Shown here piece by piece: positions 45,515 through 54,578 of a stretch of 64,000 bases of DNA. This DNA comes from Blastocatellia bacterium. Its GTDB lineage: Bacteria > Acidobacteriota > Blastocatellia > UBA7656. Location of the stretch: contig DATENM010000068.1 in assembly GCA_035275065.1 (NCBI GenBank), forward strand, positions 22,608 to 86,607, in the 5' to 3' direction. The position numbers were made by a program, and so were the translations under genes. Within the stretch, counting starts at the first letter, position 1. The number at the start of each line of letters is the position of its first letter. Below the pieces are notes generated by a model. That model was not told the origin of the DNA. It made no database searches and saw only the letters and a program-made list of their open reading frames with translations.

Positions 45515-46963
45515 CTAAAGTCCTGCGCGTTTTTCGAGGGGACCGAACTGGTCCCGCGTCGGCTCCGCTCAGCAGAACCAGGCTTCGGTGAGGCGCGGCG
45601 GGTGCGACCGCATGGGTGCGGCCCGCGGCAATCGTTTGATCGCATCACCGCCGCCTTGCATCACGTCGGCGGCTTCAAAAATTCGCGCATAGGTCGCCGC
45701 CGCATCTTCGTTGCCTTGCACGGCGCGCTCGACGATGCCTGTGACCTCGCGGTGCAGCTTGTCCATGCGCGGGTCGGGATGACGCCACTCGTAAGTGAAC
45801 GCCGGCTGATTCAATGGCCCGAGCCACGCGCCGGCATCTTTGAGCAGCAGCGAGCCCGGCGGCACCAGCAAGCGAATGCTGAATTGCACAGGGTCAACGT
45901 GATCGATCAGGTGGCGCGATTCGACAAACGCTAATAACTCAAGGTAATCGTCGAGCGTCGTCCACGGCGTGAAGGCGACGAACGACGGGCGCAGAGCGAT
46001 GCCGGCTTCATTGAGCAGGCCCAGGGCTTCGTCAACGTCGGCGCGCGTGTGGCCTTTGTCGAGATGGCCGAGTACCGCATCGCTTAACGACTCGACCGCC
46101 GACACCACGAAGAGGCACCCGGCTTGCGCCAGTTCCGGCAGCAGCGCGCGGTGCTTCAGCAGGTGCTCGATCTTCGCCGTAAAATCAAAAGTCAGATCAG
46201 GGAACTCGGCGTGCAACTGCCGCGCGAGTCGCAGGGCGTGCGTCGGGCCGTTCAAGAAATCAGGATCGCCGAAGGTAATGTGCCGCGCGCCCGCCGCGGC
46301 CTGTTGACGGATGTCAGCCATGACGATGTCTTGCGGGACGACAAAGAAGCGCCCGCCATAAACCGGCGGGATCGGACAATGCGTGCAGTGGTGCAGGCAG
46401 CCACGGCTCGCTTCCGCATAGCCGGCGAGCCGTTCCTCGCCATCAACCGCGAGCCGCGCATAGCGTTCGAGCGGCGCAAGCCCGCCGCGCTCGGGCAGCG
46501 GAAAGTCCAAACGCGCCAGCACCGGAAGCCCGGCCCGCCGCTTGATCTCTGCCGCGTTGAGCGGTTCATCCCCGGCGACGGCTTCAACCAGCGCAACCAG
46601 CTCTTCTTCGACCTCGCCGCCGATGATCGAATCGGCCACCGTGTCGAGCAGGTACTCGGCATTCAGCGTCGCGTACATCCCATAAAAGCAGATGTGGCAC
46701 GCGGGGTTGATGCGCCGCACCTGCTCGGCGATGCGCAATCCGAGCCGGAGCGCCGTGTGCATCGGCACAGAGATGCCGACGAAGCCGGCGCGGCGCACGC
46801 GCGCTTCATCAAAGCCCTGCACCGAAATGTCTATGGCGTCGGCGGCGAAACCGGCGCGGCGCAGAAAACCGAGCGGCACGGCAAGCCCCGCCGGCTGGTG
46901 CCCCAGCTCGTAAGCCGACACCAGCAGCACCGCGAAGCTCTGTTTGCTTGCTCCGTTCATCAT
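45515..46963 (-). CDS. B12-binding-type radical SAM selenoprotein with CUAEP tail
   Basis: Reads 482 residues if the TGA at 45571-45569 is decoded as selenocysteine. Residues 8-120 look like a cobalamin-binding Rossmann domain (LLVSAYELGHQPAGLAVPLGFLRR, GFVGISVPMHT). The radical SAM cluster motif CLHHCTHC gives Cys189, 193 and 196, followed by a barrel with ITFGDPDFLNG and VSAVESLSD. The main frame ends ...RLTEAWFC, then TGA, and continues in frame as AEPTRDQFGPLEKRAGL before TAG at 45517-45515. FC-U-AEP is the hallmark of the CUAEP/CCAEP-tail radical SAM family, in which Sec (465) or Cys occupies this site. A SECIS-like hairpin follows. The start is the ATG at 46963 or 46960; the ribosome site is weak. 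Confidence 0.82.
45539..45555 (-). promoter_or_regulatory. Bacterial SECIS-like hairpin after the in-frame TGA
   Basis: On the minus strand GGGACC-AGTTC-GGTCCC, a perfect 6-bp stem with a 5-base loop having G at position 2. It begins 14 bases after the TGA, placing the apical loop at +20 to +24, inside the range for bacterial SelB-binding elements. Confidence 0.7.
45569..45571 (-). other. Probable selenocysteine codon (TGA)
   Basis: The codon follows TGC (Cys464) and precedes GCG GAG CCG (Ala-Glu-Pro). The reading frame stays open for 17 further codons, and the peptide on both sides belongs to one conserved tail motif. Confidence 0.8.
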
Positions 46964-47013
46964 GACTATTCTAACGCGCCGACCGATGATTGCTGCGCCG
47001 CCGCGCCCGCGGC

Positions 47014-47454
47014 TTATTTCGCCAACGAGCGGATGTAAGCGATCACCGATTTGACCTGATCGTCGGTGAGCTGTTTGGTGTAAGCAGGCATTGGCGGTTT
47101 GCCGTTGCGGATGACATTGATCATCTCGGCATCGGTGGTCTTCCGCTGCCATGCGGCGTCGGTAAAGTTGGGGACGTTCTTCATCTGCGCATTGCCCTTG
47201 CCGTCGAAGCCGTGACAGACGTTGCAGTTGCGCGCTTCATAGAGCGCCGCGCCTTCGCCGGGAGCCGCGAGCGCGCCCATCGGGTTCGTATTGCTGTTGG
47301 CGGCGTTGGTGTTCGCAGCCGCAGCCGCCGGCTCGTTCTTGATGGCCGTGTGGTTGGCATTGTTCGCGTTGCCGTTCGTCGTGCTGTTACCTTCGCAGGC
47401 GGCGCTGAATACTGCCGTCAACATCAAAGCGATTCCCATTTTCCAAGCCTTCAT
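47014..47454 (-). CDS. Class I cytochrome c lipoprotein
   Basis: A 146-residue protein. The lipobox VFSAAC places the lipidated Cys at 20. Residues 22-66 are an Asn/Ala/Thr-rich disordered linker. The haem-binding motif CNVCH is at 77-81 and the axial Met lies in KPPMPAY. The domain (GAALYEARNCNVCHGFDGKG...VKSVIAYIRSLAK) is a short cbb3/soluble-type cytochrome c. It is anchored to a membrane facing the periplasm and carries electrons. GAAAGGAGAA is the ribosome site. The link to the next radical SAM gene is only by position. Confidence 0.88.
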   Translation of the reverse strand: MKAWKMGIALMLTAVFSAACEGNSTTNGNANNANHTAIKNEPAAAAANTNAANSNTNPMGALAAPGEGAALYEARNCNVCHGFDGKGNAQMKNVPNFTDAAWQRKTTDAEMINVIRNGKPPMPAYTKQLTDDQVKSVIAYIRSLAK

Positions 47455-47486
47455 TCGCTATTCTCCTTTCGATTCGTAAATGTGCG

Positions 47487-48887
47487 TTACACGCAGACCG
47501 GCATGCCGAGCTTCTGGCCGATGGTCTTCGCCAGCTCGGCCACGGGCACGCGCTCTTGCGCCATGCTGTCGCGCTCGCGGATCGTCACTTGATTGTCTTC
47601 GAGCGACTGATGATCAACGGTCACACAGAACGGCGTGCCGACTTCATCCTGCCGGCGATAGAGTTTGCCGATGCCGGCGGTGTCGTCATAGACGGCGCGC
47701 AGCCCGCCGGTGCGCGTCAGGTTGCGCTTGATCTCTTTGGCCAGATTGACAATCGGCTCTTTGTTCTTCGCCAGCGGCAGCACCGCGACTTTGATCGGCG
47801 CCAGCTCGGGATGCAGCCTGAGGACGACGCGCTTTTCGCCGCGCACCTCTTCTTCCGTGTAGGCGTCCATCAGAAAAGCGAGCACCTTGCGATCAACGCC
47901 CGCCGACGGCTCGATGACAAAAGGAAAGACGTGCTGATTCGACTCGTGATCGAAGTAGGTCAGGTCGGCCGTCGAGTCCGGGTTGAGCCGCTTGCCTTCG
48001 TCATTGACCGGCTTCTTCGAGTGCGCTTTCAAATCAAAGTCGGTGCGATTGGCGATGCCTTCGAGCTCGTCCCACTGCTTCTGTTCGTCCTCGCGCTCGG
48101 GGAAGAAGCGGTACTGCAAATCGACACAGCCCTTGGCATAGTGCGCCAGCTCGTCTTTCGTCTGGTAATACTTGCGCAGGTTCTGCGGATTCATGCCGAG
48201 CTCAAGGTGCCAGTTATAGCGGTCTTCGACCCAGCGCTCGTGCCACTCTTCGTCGGTCATCTCGCCGGGCTTGAGCACCTGCGGCGGCTTGACGAAGAAC
48301 TCGATCTCCATCTGCTCAAACTCGCGTGTGCGAAAGATGAAGTTTCCCGGCGTGATCTCGTTGCGGAACGCCTTGCCGATTTGCGCGACGCCGAACGGCA
48401 GCTTGCGGTTCGTGGTGTCGAGGACGTTTTTGAAATTGACGAAGATGCCCTGCGCGGTTTCCGGCCTCAGGTAAGCCAGCCCCGATTCGTCTTCGACCGC
48501 GCCGACGGTGGTGCGGAACATGAGATTGAACTGGCGCGGCTCGGTCAGGTCGGTTGAGCCGCAGTTCGGGCACTTATCGCCTTCGAGCTTGTCGGCGCGC
48601 AGCCGCGACTTGCATTTGCGACAGTCCACCAGCGGATCGGAGAAGGTCGCCTCGTGGCCTGAGTATTTCCAGACCAGTCGGTTCATCAACAAGCCGGCGT
48701 CGAGGCCGACCATATCGTCACGCTCATAGACCACAGAGCGCCACCAGGCGCGCTTGATGTTATTCTTCAATTCGACGCCGAGCGGCCCGTAGTCCCAGAC
48801 CGAGCCGAGGCCGCCATAAATCTCGCTCGATTGAAAGGCGAAGCCACGCCGCTTGGCTAAACTGGTAATCGTTTCGATATCTGCCAT
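47487..48887 (-). CDS. glyS: Glycyl-tRNA synthetase, homodimeric class II type
   Basis: A 466-residue enzyme that charges tRNA-Gly. Class II motifs are seen: YGPLGVELKNNIKRAWW with motif 1, FRNEITPGNFIFRTREFEQMEIEFF (motif 2), and GVDRKVLAFLMDAY (motif 3). A zinc-like Cys set CRKC...CPNC is at about 89-110. The C-terminal anticodon-binding domain includes PLAKNKEPIVNLAKEI and VTVDHQSLEDNQVTIRERDS. This is the alpha2 (eukaryote/archaea-like) form, not the bacterial alpha2beta2 GlyQS. The start is the ATG at 48887. It has the usual full length. Confidence 0.95.
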   Translation of the reverse strand: MADIETITSLAKRRGFAFQSSEIYGGLGSVWDYGPLGVELKNNIKRAWWRSVVYERDDMVGLDAGLLMNRLVWKYSGHEATFSDPLVDCRKCKSRLRADKLEGDKCPNCGSTDLTEPRQFNLMFRTTVGAVEDESGLAYLRPETAQGIFVNFKNVLDTTNRKLPFGVAQIGKAFRNEITPGNFIFRTREFEQMEIEFFVKPPQVLKPGEMTDEEWHERWVEDRYNWHLELGMNPQNLRKYYQTKDELAHYAKGCVDLQYRFFPEREDEQKQWDELEGIANRTDFDLKAHSKKPVNDEGKRLNPDSTADLTYFDHESNQHVFPFVIEPSAGVDRKVLAFLMDAYTEEEVRGEKRVVLRLHPELAPIKVAVLPLAKNKEPIVNLAKEIKRNLTRTGGLRAVYDDTAGIGKLYRRQDEVGTPFCVTVDHQSLEDNQVTIRERDSMAQERVPVAELAKTIGQKLGMPVCV

Positions 48888-48985
48888 ATGAAAGTTCTCT
48901 CAGTCGAAAAAATACTCCTCGGTTGAATCCACAACTATACATCATCAACCGCGGCGATTAAAAGTTGGGGCGATATTCTCGGAGA

Positions 48986-49070
48986 TTAACCGCCAAGACG
49001 CCAAGGACACCAAGAGAAAGCTGCACGTCTTTAGCAGGGGCTTGGCGCTCTTGGCGTCTTGGCGGTTGAT
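48986..49070. repeat. Inverted repeat with CCGCCAAGACGCCAAG arms
   Basis: Left arm 48986-49015 and right arm 49041-49070 pair over 30 bases with a few mismatches. The arm motif AACCGCCAAGACGCCAAG occurs as dispersed repeats in other bacteria. It lies in the divergent gap of glyS and the MerR gene; the remainder of that gap holds only the MerR-type promoter. Confidence 0.75.
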
Positions 49071-49157
49071 CCCCTGTCTCTGAACCGAGTATGAATAGAC
49101 TCTGGATTCGCTTCCGGGACTTGCCGAAGAGAGAAATGAAACCACAAAAAAAAAGAC

Positions 49158-49188
49158 TTGAGCCTGACGCAGCGTCAGGGTTTACGAT
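49158..49188 (+). promoter_or_regulatory. MerR-type promoter with 19-bp spacer and dyad
   Basis: TTGAGC, exactly 19 bases, TACGAT. The spacer carries the dyad CCTGACGC-A-GCGTCAGG, the place where MerR-family activators bind and untwist DNA. It reads into the MerR/TipA gene, suggesting autoregulation. Confidence 0.7.
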
Positions 49189-49213
49189 GGACGAGTGAAA
49201 GGAGGCCGAGGCG

Positions 49214-49984
49214 GTGAGCAACAAAGTCGCAGGCTGGTACAGGGCGAGCGAGTTTGCCGAATTGACGGGTGTGACGGTGCGCGCCTTGCACCATTACGAC
49301 CGCCTCGGCTTGCTGCGCCCGGCGCGGCGCACACGCGCCGGTTATCGCCTGTACGCCGACCACGACGTGGCGCGGCTGGAACAGATCGTCGCCTTGAAGT
49401 TCATCGGCCTGTCGCTGAAAGAGATCAAGACGGTGCTGGAAGGCGAGGCGCTCGACCTGGCGACGACCTTGCGCTTGCAGCGCGAGATCATCAGCCGCAA
49501 GCGCGGCGCGCTCGACCGCGCCATTGCGGCCATCGAGCGCGCCGAGCGCATGATCGGCGCGCAAGGCGAAGCCCCGCTCGACGCCTTCAAACAAATCATT
49601 GAGGTGATCAATATGGAAAACGACACGAACTGGATGATGCAGTATTACTCGGAAGCGGCACGCAAGAAGATCGAAGAGCGCGCCAAAGATTGGACCCCCG
49701 AAAAACAAGCGAAAGCTCAGGCCGACTGGGCGGCGCTGTTCAAAGACGTCGAAGCGGCAATGGCCGAAGGCGTAGACCCTGCGAGCGAGCGCGCACAGCA
49801 GTTGGCGACGCGCTGGGACGACCTGATTCGCGGCTTCACCGGCGGCGACCCCGAGGTCACGGCGGGCCTGAAACGGCTCTACTCGGATCGGGCCAACTGG
49901 CCGACGACGTTCGAGCAGCCGTTCCGCAACGACCATGCCGCCTTCGTCAATCAGGCGAGGGCGCACCGCCAGAAAGAGAGCTGA
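49214..49984 (+). CDS. MerR-family regulator with TipA-type ligand domain
   Basis: A 256-residue protein with GTG start (ribosome site GGAGG nine bases upstream). Residues 8-75 are the MerR winged HTH (YRASEFAELTGVTVRALHHYDRLGLLRPARRTRAGYRLY). Residues 80-125 are the dimerisation coiled coil. The C-terminal 120 residues (WMMQYYSEAARKKIEERAKDW, ATRWDDLIRGFTGGDPEVTAGL) are a TipAS-like helical domain that binds antibiotics or other small hydrophobic ligands. The 19-bp-spacer promoter fits this class. It probably senses a drug-like molecule. No efflux gene is adjacent, the next gene being convergent. Confidence 0.88.
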   Translation: MSNKVAGWYRASEFAELTGVTVRALHHYDRLGLLRPARRTRAGYRLYADHDVARLEQIVALKFIGLSLKEIKTVLEGEALDLATTLRLQREIISRKRGALDRAIAAIERAERMIGAQGEAPLDAFKQIIEVINMENDTNWMMQYYSEAARKKIEERAKDWTPEKQAKAQADWAALFKDVEAAMAEGVDPASERAQQLATRWDDLIRGFTGGDPEVTAGLKRLYSDRANWPTTFEQPFRNDHAAFVNQARAHRQKES

Positions 49985-49992
49985 TCTTCATT

Positions 49993-50089
49993 TGGAGTGC
50001 GGCGACCAGTCGCCGCCTGTGCCTGAGCATCGCATCATCGCGCTGACAAGTCGGCGCTTAGGAGTGCGGCGACTGGTCACCGCACTCCA
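49993..50089. repeat. 24-bp inverted repeat with one mismatch
   Basis: Arms 49993-50016 and 50066-50089 (TGGAGTGCGGCGACCAGTCG...) differ at one base. A further partial copy of the motif lies between (AAGTCGGCG). It fills the gap between two convergent genes and may end both transcripts. Confidence 0.8.
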
Positions 50090-50099
50090 AAAATCCCGC

Positions 50100-53048
50100 T
50101 CAGTTTACCGTCAAGATGAATGGCGCTGACGCGACGCCGCCGGGGTTCATGACTTTGACTTCGTGCGTGCCTGTGGCCAGCGTCAGGCGCTTGACCACGA
50201 AGCTGTTATCGTTCGGATTGGCCGCCGTCTGCAAACCATCTATCATTAGCACCGCCGCCGCGTTAAAGCGTTCGCCGAAAACCATCAGCTTCTTGCCGCC
50301 TTTGTACTTGACGCTGCTAATGGCCGGGATGGTCGCCGGGTCGGTTACCTTGATCGTCAGGTTGCCATTGACGCTGCGACTGTCCGGGTCACGCACAGTA
50401 ATCCCCACCGCAAAGCTGCCCGCCGCCGTCGGCGTGCCGGAGATCAAACCGCTCGCGCCGTTCAACGCCAATCCCGCCGGCAGAGCGCCCGCCGTGATCG
50501 CCCACGTATAAGGCTGGCGGCCACCGGCGGCGGCAGGCTGATAGCTGAACGCCTGGCCGACGGAAGCTTCAATGAGCGTCGCAAGCTGCATGGTCAACTG
50601 CGGCGCGCTGATCGTAAGCGTGAACGGCTTGCGCGCCGTGTGCGCGTCGGCGTCGCTGACGGCCAGCGTGATGTTGAAGGTGCCCGACACGCTCGGCATG
50701 CCGCTGATTGCGCCGCTCGCGGCGTTGAGCGCGAGGCCCGCGGGCAAGCTGCCTTCTGCCATAGACCAGACGTAAGGCGGTTTGCCGCCGACGGCGGCGA
50801 GCGGCTGGCTATAGGCCACGCCCTGCTGACCCGCCGCCAGTTGCGCCGTCGTCATTTCGAGCGCCGGCACAGGCGGCGGCAGCACGGTGATCGTCATCAC
50901 TCGCTCGTCGTGGCGTGATTGCGCGTCGCTGACCGCGACGGTGCAGGTCGCAGCCCCGCTCGCCACCGCCACGCCGGCAAGCAGGCCGCTTTCGCGGTTC
51001 AAGGTCAGACCTTGCGGCAGCGCGCCCGCCGTCACTGTCCAGGTGTAAGGCGACGAGCCGCCGGTTGCCGCAAGCGGCATCGTGAAGGCCTGCCCCTGCA
51101 CAGCTTCAGCCGACGCGGCACCGGTGATCTTCAAAGGCGGCACGCCATCGCCGACCGTGATGCGGACGTTCGTTGACATCTGCCCGAACCATCCCTGGCC
51201 GTCCTGATAAAGCTGCCACTGAAAATCGTAGACGCCCGACGTGCGCGGCGCGAAGGCGATAAAGCGCGCTTCTAACGATTCGCCCGGCGCAATCGGGTTG
51301 CCGAAGATCGGCACGATGTTGCCGCCCCACAAGGCGTTATCCGTCGGATTTTGCGAGCGGACGTACAGGCCGCTGGTGCCCCAGGCTTGCGCGCCGCTGT
51401 TGAGGAAACGAATGACTACGGGGAAGTTCTGACCGGGCTCCAGCTTCGTCGGCACTTCTTGAGAATCGAACGTCGAATTCAAACTTGAAGAAGCGCGCGT
51501 GATGGTGATGCCAAAATCTTTTTGCGAGGTGGCGTTCACGGCGTCTGTGACCTGCACCGTAAAGACGTAAGTGCCTTCGCCGGTCGGCGTGCCGCCGACG
51601 AATCCCGACGCGTTGAAAGCGAACCCCGGCGGCAACGCCCCCGCGTCGGCAAGCGACCAGCGATAAGGCGGCGTGCCGCCCGATGCGACTAGCGATTGCG
51701 AATAGACGTGATCGATGAAGCCGAATTGCAATGGCGAGGTGGTGATGATCGTCAGCGGCCCCGGCCCTGCGCCCGCCGCCGGGTACATGAAAAGAATGCC
51801 GTTCGTGTCGTCTTGCTTGAGCGTTGCGCAGCGGCCATCGAAGTGGGCCACGCCATACATCGTTGCTTCCTGCTGCGCCGCGCCTGGTGGTGAGCATCCC
51901 GAACAGGGGATCCACGAGTGGCCGAGCCCAAGCGCATGGCCGATCTCGTGCGTGGCGATCTCGCGCACTTTGCAGTGGTCGTCGTAATCGCAACTGGCGT
52001 ATGGGTTGAACGACACGTGGCCGGTGTTGCCGGCATAGAAGGTCACGCCGTTCACTACACGCGTCTGCCCCGCATCCCAGTTCAAGCCGCCAATGGCGAG
52101 AATGCTGGCGCAGCCCGGCGTCGGCCCGAACTGGCCGTCACAGTTGTTGAAGGTGATCGTGTTGGTGCCGCGCGCGAAACAGTAATTGCCAGTGCTGCCG
52201 ACGATGGCGCGCATCGCGCAACCGGGAATCGTTGACCATGCATTCATAGCGGCAACGACATCATCAATCGTCCCCGGCGGCGCGCTTTCGAGGTTGACGT
52301 TGAAGGCGACGGGCAGATTGCTGTCGGGCTCGAACCAGCGCACCGGCGGATTGGTGATGAAGTTGAATTCCGCATGGATGCCGCCCGCGGCAACACGGCT
52401 GTAGCCCGGCGGCTCCGCGAGCAAAGCGACGTTGCTATAGTGGGCGCGCTCGAAGTCGCGGGCGCGCTCGCGGTTGATGATTAGCCGCGCACGCACCAAC
52501 GCCGTGTAAGCGGCAAGCTCCATGCGACTGGTCGCCGGGCCGCGCGCGCCGTCTGCATGCGGACGCTCTTCGACGACGACGTTAGCGTCCGGCCCCTCGC
52601 GTGTGACCATCGTCTTGCCGGTCGCCGCCTCACGGGTGACGGTGAATTTGCCCAGGAAGAGTTGATGCACGCGCAGGCCGCCATCGTTCCATGTGTCGAG
52701 GTAGAGCAGGACTTCTTCATCGGGCTTGAATTGCGGCGCGCCAAAGACGAGGTTGCCCTGCAAGCCGACCTGCCCGCCGGGCTCTTTAAGGACGATGCGG
52801 CGCGCCGTCAGGTGGCCTTTGATCACTTCGTTGACGCGCACGGTGACGTAGGTATAGATGCGGCCTTGCGGGTCGAAGTCGCAGGTGACGGCAAGCACGC
52901 GACCCCGGATGATGGCGCGGGCGCCGACGATCATGTCGTCATCGGCAGGAATGATCACGGTCGTTGCCGAAGCGCTCGCGGCACAGACCGTCAGCACCGC
53001 AAACAACACAACCCATCGCAGACCAAACAGGCGAAGCGCAAGACGCAT
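50100..53048 (-). CDS. Large exported metalloprotease with Ig-type repeats
   Basis: A 982-residue protein. The signal peptide is at 1-30 (start at 53048 after GGAGG). Residues 30-200 form a beta domain with ADDDMIVGARAIIRGRVLAV. The middle has a matrixin/astacin-like zinc protease: HEIGHALGLGHS near 366-377 fits HExxHxxGxxH. From about 440 follow putative Ig (He_PIG) domains with GGTPPYRWSLADAGALPPG, GGSSPYTWTVTAGALPQG, GGKPPYVWSMAEGSLPAG and GGRQPYTWAITAGALPAG, one NBR1-like Ig segment and a C-terminal IPT-like domain ending FILTVN. It probably cleaves or binds extracellular polymers. Repeated domains suggest recombination. It is divergent from a TPR protein gene. Confidence 0.82.
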   Translation of the reverse strand: MRLALRLFGLRWVVLFAVLTVCAASASATTVIIPADDDMIVGARAIIRGRVLAVTCDFDPQGRIYTYVTVRVNEVIKGHLTARRIVLKEPGGQVGLQGNLVFGAPQFKPDEEVLLYLDTWNDGGLRVHQLFLGKFTVTREAATGKTMVTREGPDANVVVEERPHADGARGPATSRMELAAYTALVRARLIINRERARDFERAHYSNVALLAEPPGYSRVAAGGIHAEFNFITNPPVRWFEPDSNLPVAFNVNLESAPPGTIDDVVAAMNAWSTIPGCAMRAIVGSTGNYCFARGTNTITFNNCDGQFGPTPGCASILAIGGLNWDAGQTRVVNGVTFYAGNTGHVSFNPYASCDYDDHCKVREIATHEIGHALGLGHSWIPCSGCSPPGAAQQEATMYGVAHFDGRCATLKQDDTNGILFMYPAAGAGPGPLTIITTSPLQFGFIDHVYSQSLVASGGTPPYRWSLADAGALPPGFAFNASGFVGGTPTGEGTYVFTVQVTDAVNATSQKDFGITITRASSSLNSTFDSQEVPTKLEPGQNFPVVIRFLNSGAQAWGTSGLYVRSQNPTDNALWGGNIVPIFGNPIAPGESLEARFIAFAPRTSGVYDFQWQLYQDGQGWFGQMSTNVRITVGDGVPPLKITGAASAEAVQGQAFTMPLAATGGSSPYTWTVTAGALPQGLTLNRESGLLAGVAVASGAATCTVAVSDAQSRHDERVMTITVLPPPVPALEMTTAQLAAGQQGVAYSQPLAAVGGKPPYVWSMAEGSLPAGLALNAASGAISGMPSVSGTFNITLAVSDADAHTARKPFTLTISAPQLTMQLATLIEASVGQAFSYQPAAAGGRQPYTWAITAGALPAGLALNGASGLISGTPTAAGSFAVGITVRDPDSRSVNGNLTIKVTDPATIPAISSVKYKGGKKLMVFGERFNAAAVLMIDGLQTAANPNDNSFVVKRLTLATGTHEVKVMNPGGVASAPFILTVN

Positions 53049-53250
53049 ACAGCCTCCGACGCGGGGGCGCTGAAATAGAAATGTTGATGAAACCCTGCGG
53101 GATACCTGTGGGACGCAACGCGACGGCAAAGGCTTGCGAGGCAAGGGGCGTCAAAACCTGAGATGAAGCCCCGCGCATCCGCCGGATGTCGTACCGGCGA
53201 ATAACTTACTGCGCCGCCGGCCACGGTGTCAATCGAAGAAATTTACTGTC

Positions 53251-53285
53251 GGATGCGCGGCGGCGCATTCAGCCGCCGCGCATCC
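53251..53285. repeat. Perfect 14-bp inverted repeat
   Basis: GGATGCGCGGCGGC, seven bases, and its exact complement, in the divergent gap between the protease and TPR genes. A diverged copy of the motif (GCGCATCCGCCGGATG) lies at about 53171-53186. Confidence 0.75.
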
Positions 53286-53340
53286 TTGTGCCATGAAAGC
53301 GCAGATGCTGATATAATCGCCGCCAAGAAGGAGGCGCTCT

Positions 53341-54348
53341 ATGATCAATCGGCGGACATGGTTTATGGCGCTGGCGCTCATGCTCGTTCTGGCCGCCGCC
53401 GCCGAGGCGCAGCGCAGCACGATTCGCGGCAAGGTGCGCACCCCCGGCGGCAGCACGGTCAATAACGCCATCGTCGAGCTGCGCCTCGGCGGCGGCGGCA
53501 TGCTGGCGCAGACGGTGACGCGCAACGATGGCGATTTCGCTTTCAGTGGCCTTGAGCCTGCCGAATACGAAGTCGCTGTGGTCATGGCAGGCTTCCAGCC
53601 GGCGGCGCAGATGGTGCGCTTTGATAACGACGGCGGCATGCGGCTCATGCAATTCGTCAACGTCGAGATCGTTATCCGCCCAAAGCCTGACGCCGCCCCG
53701 CTCGTGCCGACGACCCTATTCGCGCAAGACGTGCCGAAAGCGGCGCGCGCCGCTTACGAGCGAGCGATCAGCAAACTCCACGAAGGCAGGGCGGCGGAAG
53801 CCGTCGAGCTACTGCGCGCCGCCATCGCCGAATTCAGCGATTACTTCGACGCCCACTACATGCTCGGGCAGGAGTTGTTCCGCGCCGGCCAGGACCGCGA
53901 GGCGCTTGAAGAGTTGGAGCGGGCGCGGCAGATCAATGACCGGCAGGACGCGGTCTATCACCTGTTCGGCTTGATTATGTTCAAGGAGAAAAAATACGCG
54001 CTGGCGCAGCGCGCTTTCCGCGAGGCCGAGACCTTGAAGCCGGCCAACCCGCTGCCGCACTTTCACCGCGGCGTCGCTTTGATCGAGCTGGCCATACGCG
54101 AAGACAATCCGCAGCGCGAAGCCGATTTCGGAGACGCCGAGCATGAACTGAATCGCGCCTGGGAGCTGAGCGACCAGCGCATGAACGAAGTGCGCTTGCA
54201 GCTCGCCCGCGTCTACGAGCGGCGCGGCAACAAAGAGGCGGCGGCGCGCGAGCTTGAGGCTTACCTGAAATCCGAGCCGGAAGCCCGCAACGCCGCCAGT
54301 GTTCGAGAAGCGCTGGTCAAGCTGCGCAGCAAGAAGAGCGACAAGTGA
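53341..54348 (+). CDS. Exported carboxypeptidase-regulatory-like/TPR protein
   Basis: A 335-residue protein. Residues 1-23 are a signal peptide. Residues 24-110 are a carboxypeptidase-regulatory-like beta sandwich (IRGKVRTPGGSTVNNAIVEL, NDGDFAFSGLEPAEYEVAV). Residues 135-330 are TPR repeats (AYERAISKLHEGRAAEAVELL, YMLGQELFRAGQDREALEELE, YHLFGLIMFKEKKYALAQRAF, LQLARVYERRGNKEAAARELEAYL). It is a periplasmic scaffold for protein interaction or cell envelope. AAGGAGG precedes the ATG. The next gene is a second exported TPR protein, so both may form one system. Confidence 0.8.
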   Translation: MINRRTWFMALALMLVLAAAAEAQRSTIRGKVRTPGGSTVNNAIVELRLGGGGMLAQTVTRNDGDFAFSGLEPAEYEVAVVMAGFQPAAQMVRFDNDGGMRLMQFVNVEIVIRPKPDAAPLVPTTLFAQDVPKAARAAYERAISKLHEGRAAEAVELLRAAIAEFSDYFDAHYMLGQELFRAGQDREALEELERARQINDRQDAVYHLFGLIMFKEKKYALAQRAFREAETLKPANPLPHFHRGVALIELAIREDNPQREADFGDAEHELNRAWELSDQRMNEVRLQLARVYERRGNKEAAARELEAYLKSEPEARNAASVREALVKLRSKKSDK

Positions 54349-54467
54349 TGTGGATTGACCGACAACGCTGACCGGCGCGCGAAAAGACAACCGTTGACGG
54401 CGCGCCCGGCGTTGCCTATGATGGAATCTCCTCCGCGTAAGCGAGTCACCTGCCCCTCGATTCACAC

Positions 54468-54500
54468 TTAAAGACCGACGACCGACGACCGATGACCGGC
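54468..54500. repeat. Heptamer tandem (GACCGAC units)
   Basis: Units GACCGAC GACCGAC GACCGAT GACCGGC GAC in the gap between two TPR genes. A single arm without an obvious inverted partner. Confidence 0.6.
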
Positions 54501-54578
54501 GACTTGCGGCAGCCTGCCTGCCAGCGGACAGGTCAACGGTAATCAGACGGCGCGCGGCGATCAGCATTGGGAGCAAAC

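Noticed and set aside
45569..45571. TGA as an ordinary stop of the radical SAM gene
   Set aside because: The conserved FC-U-AEP tail continues in frame and a SECIS-like hairpin follows, so readthrough as Sec is favoured, although not proven without sel genes in view.
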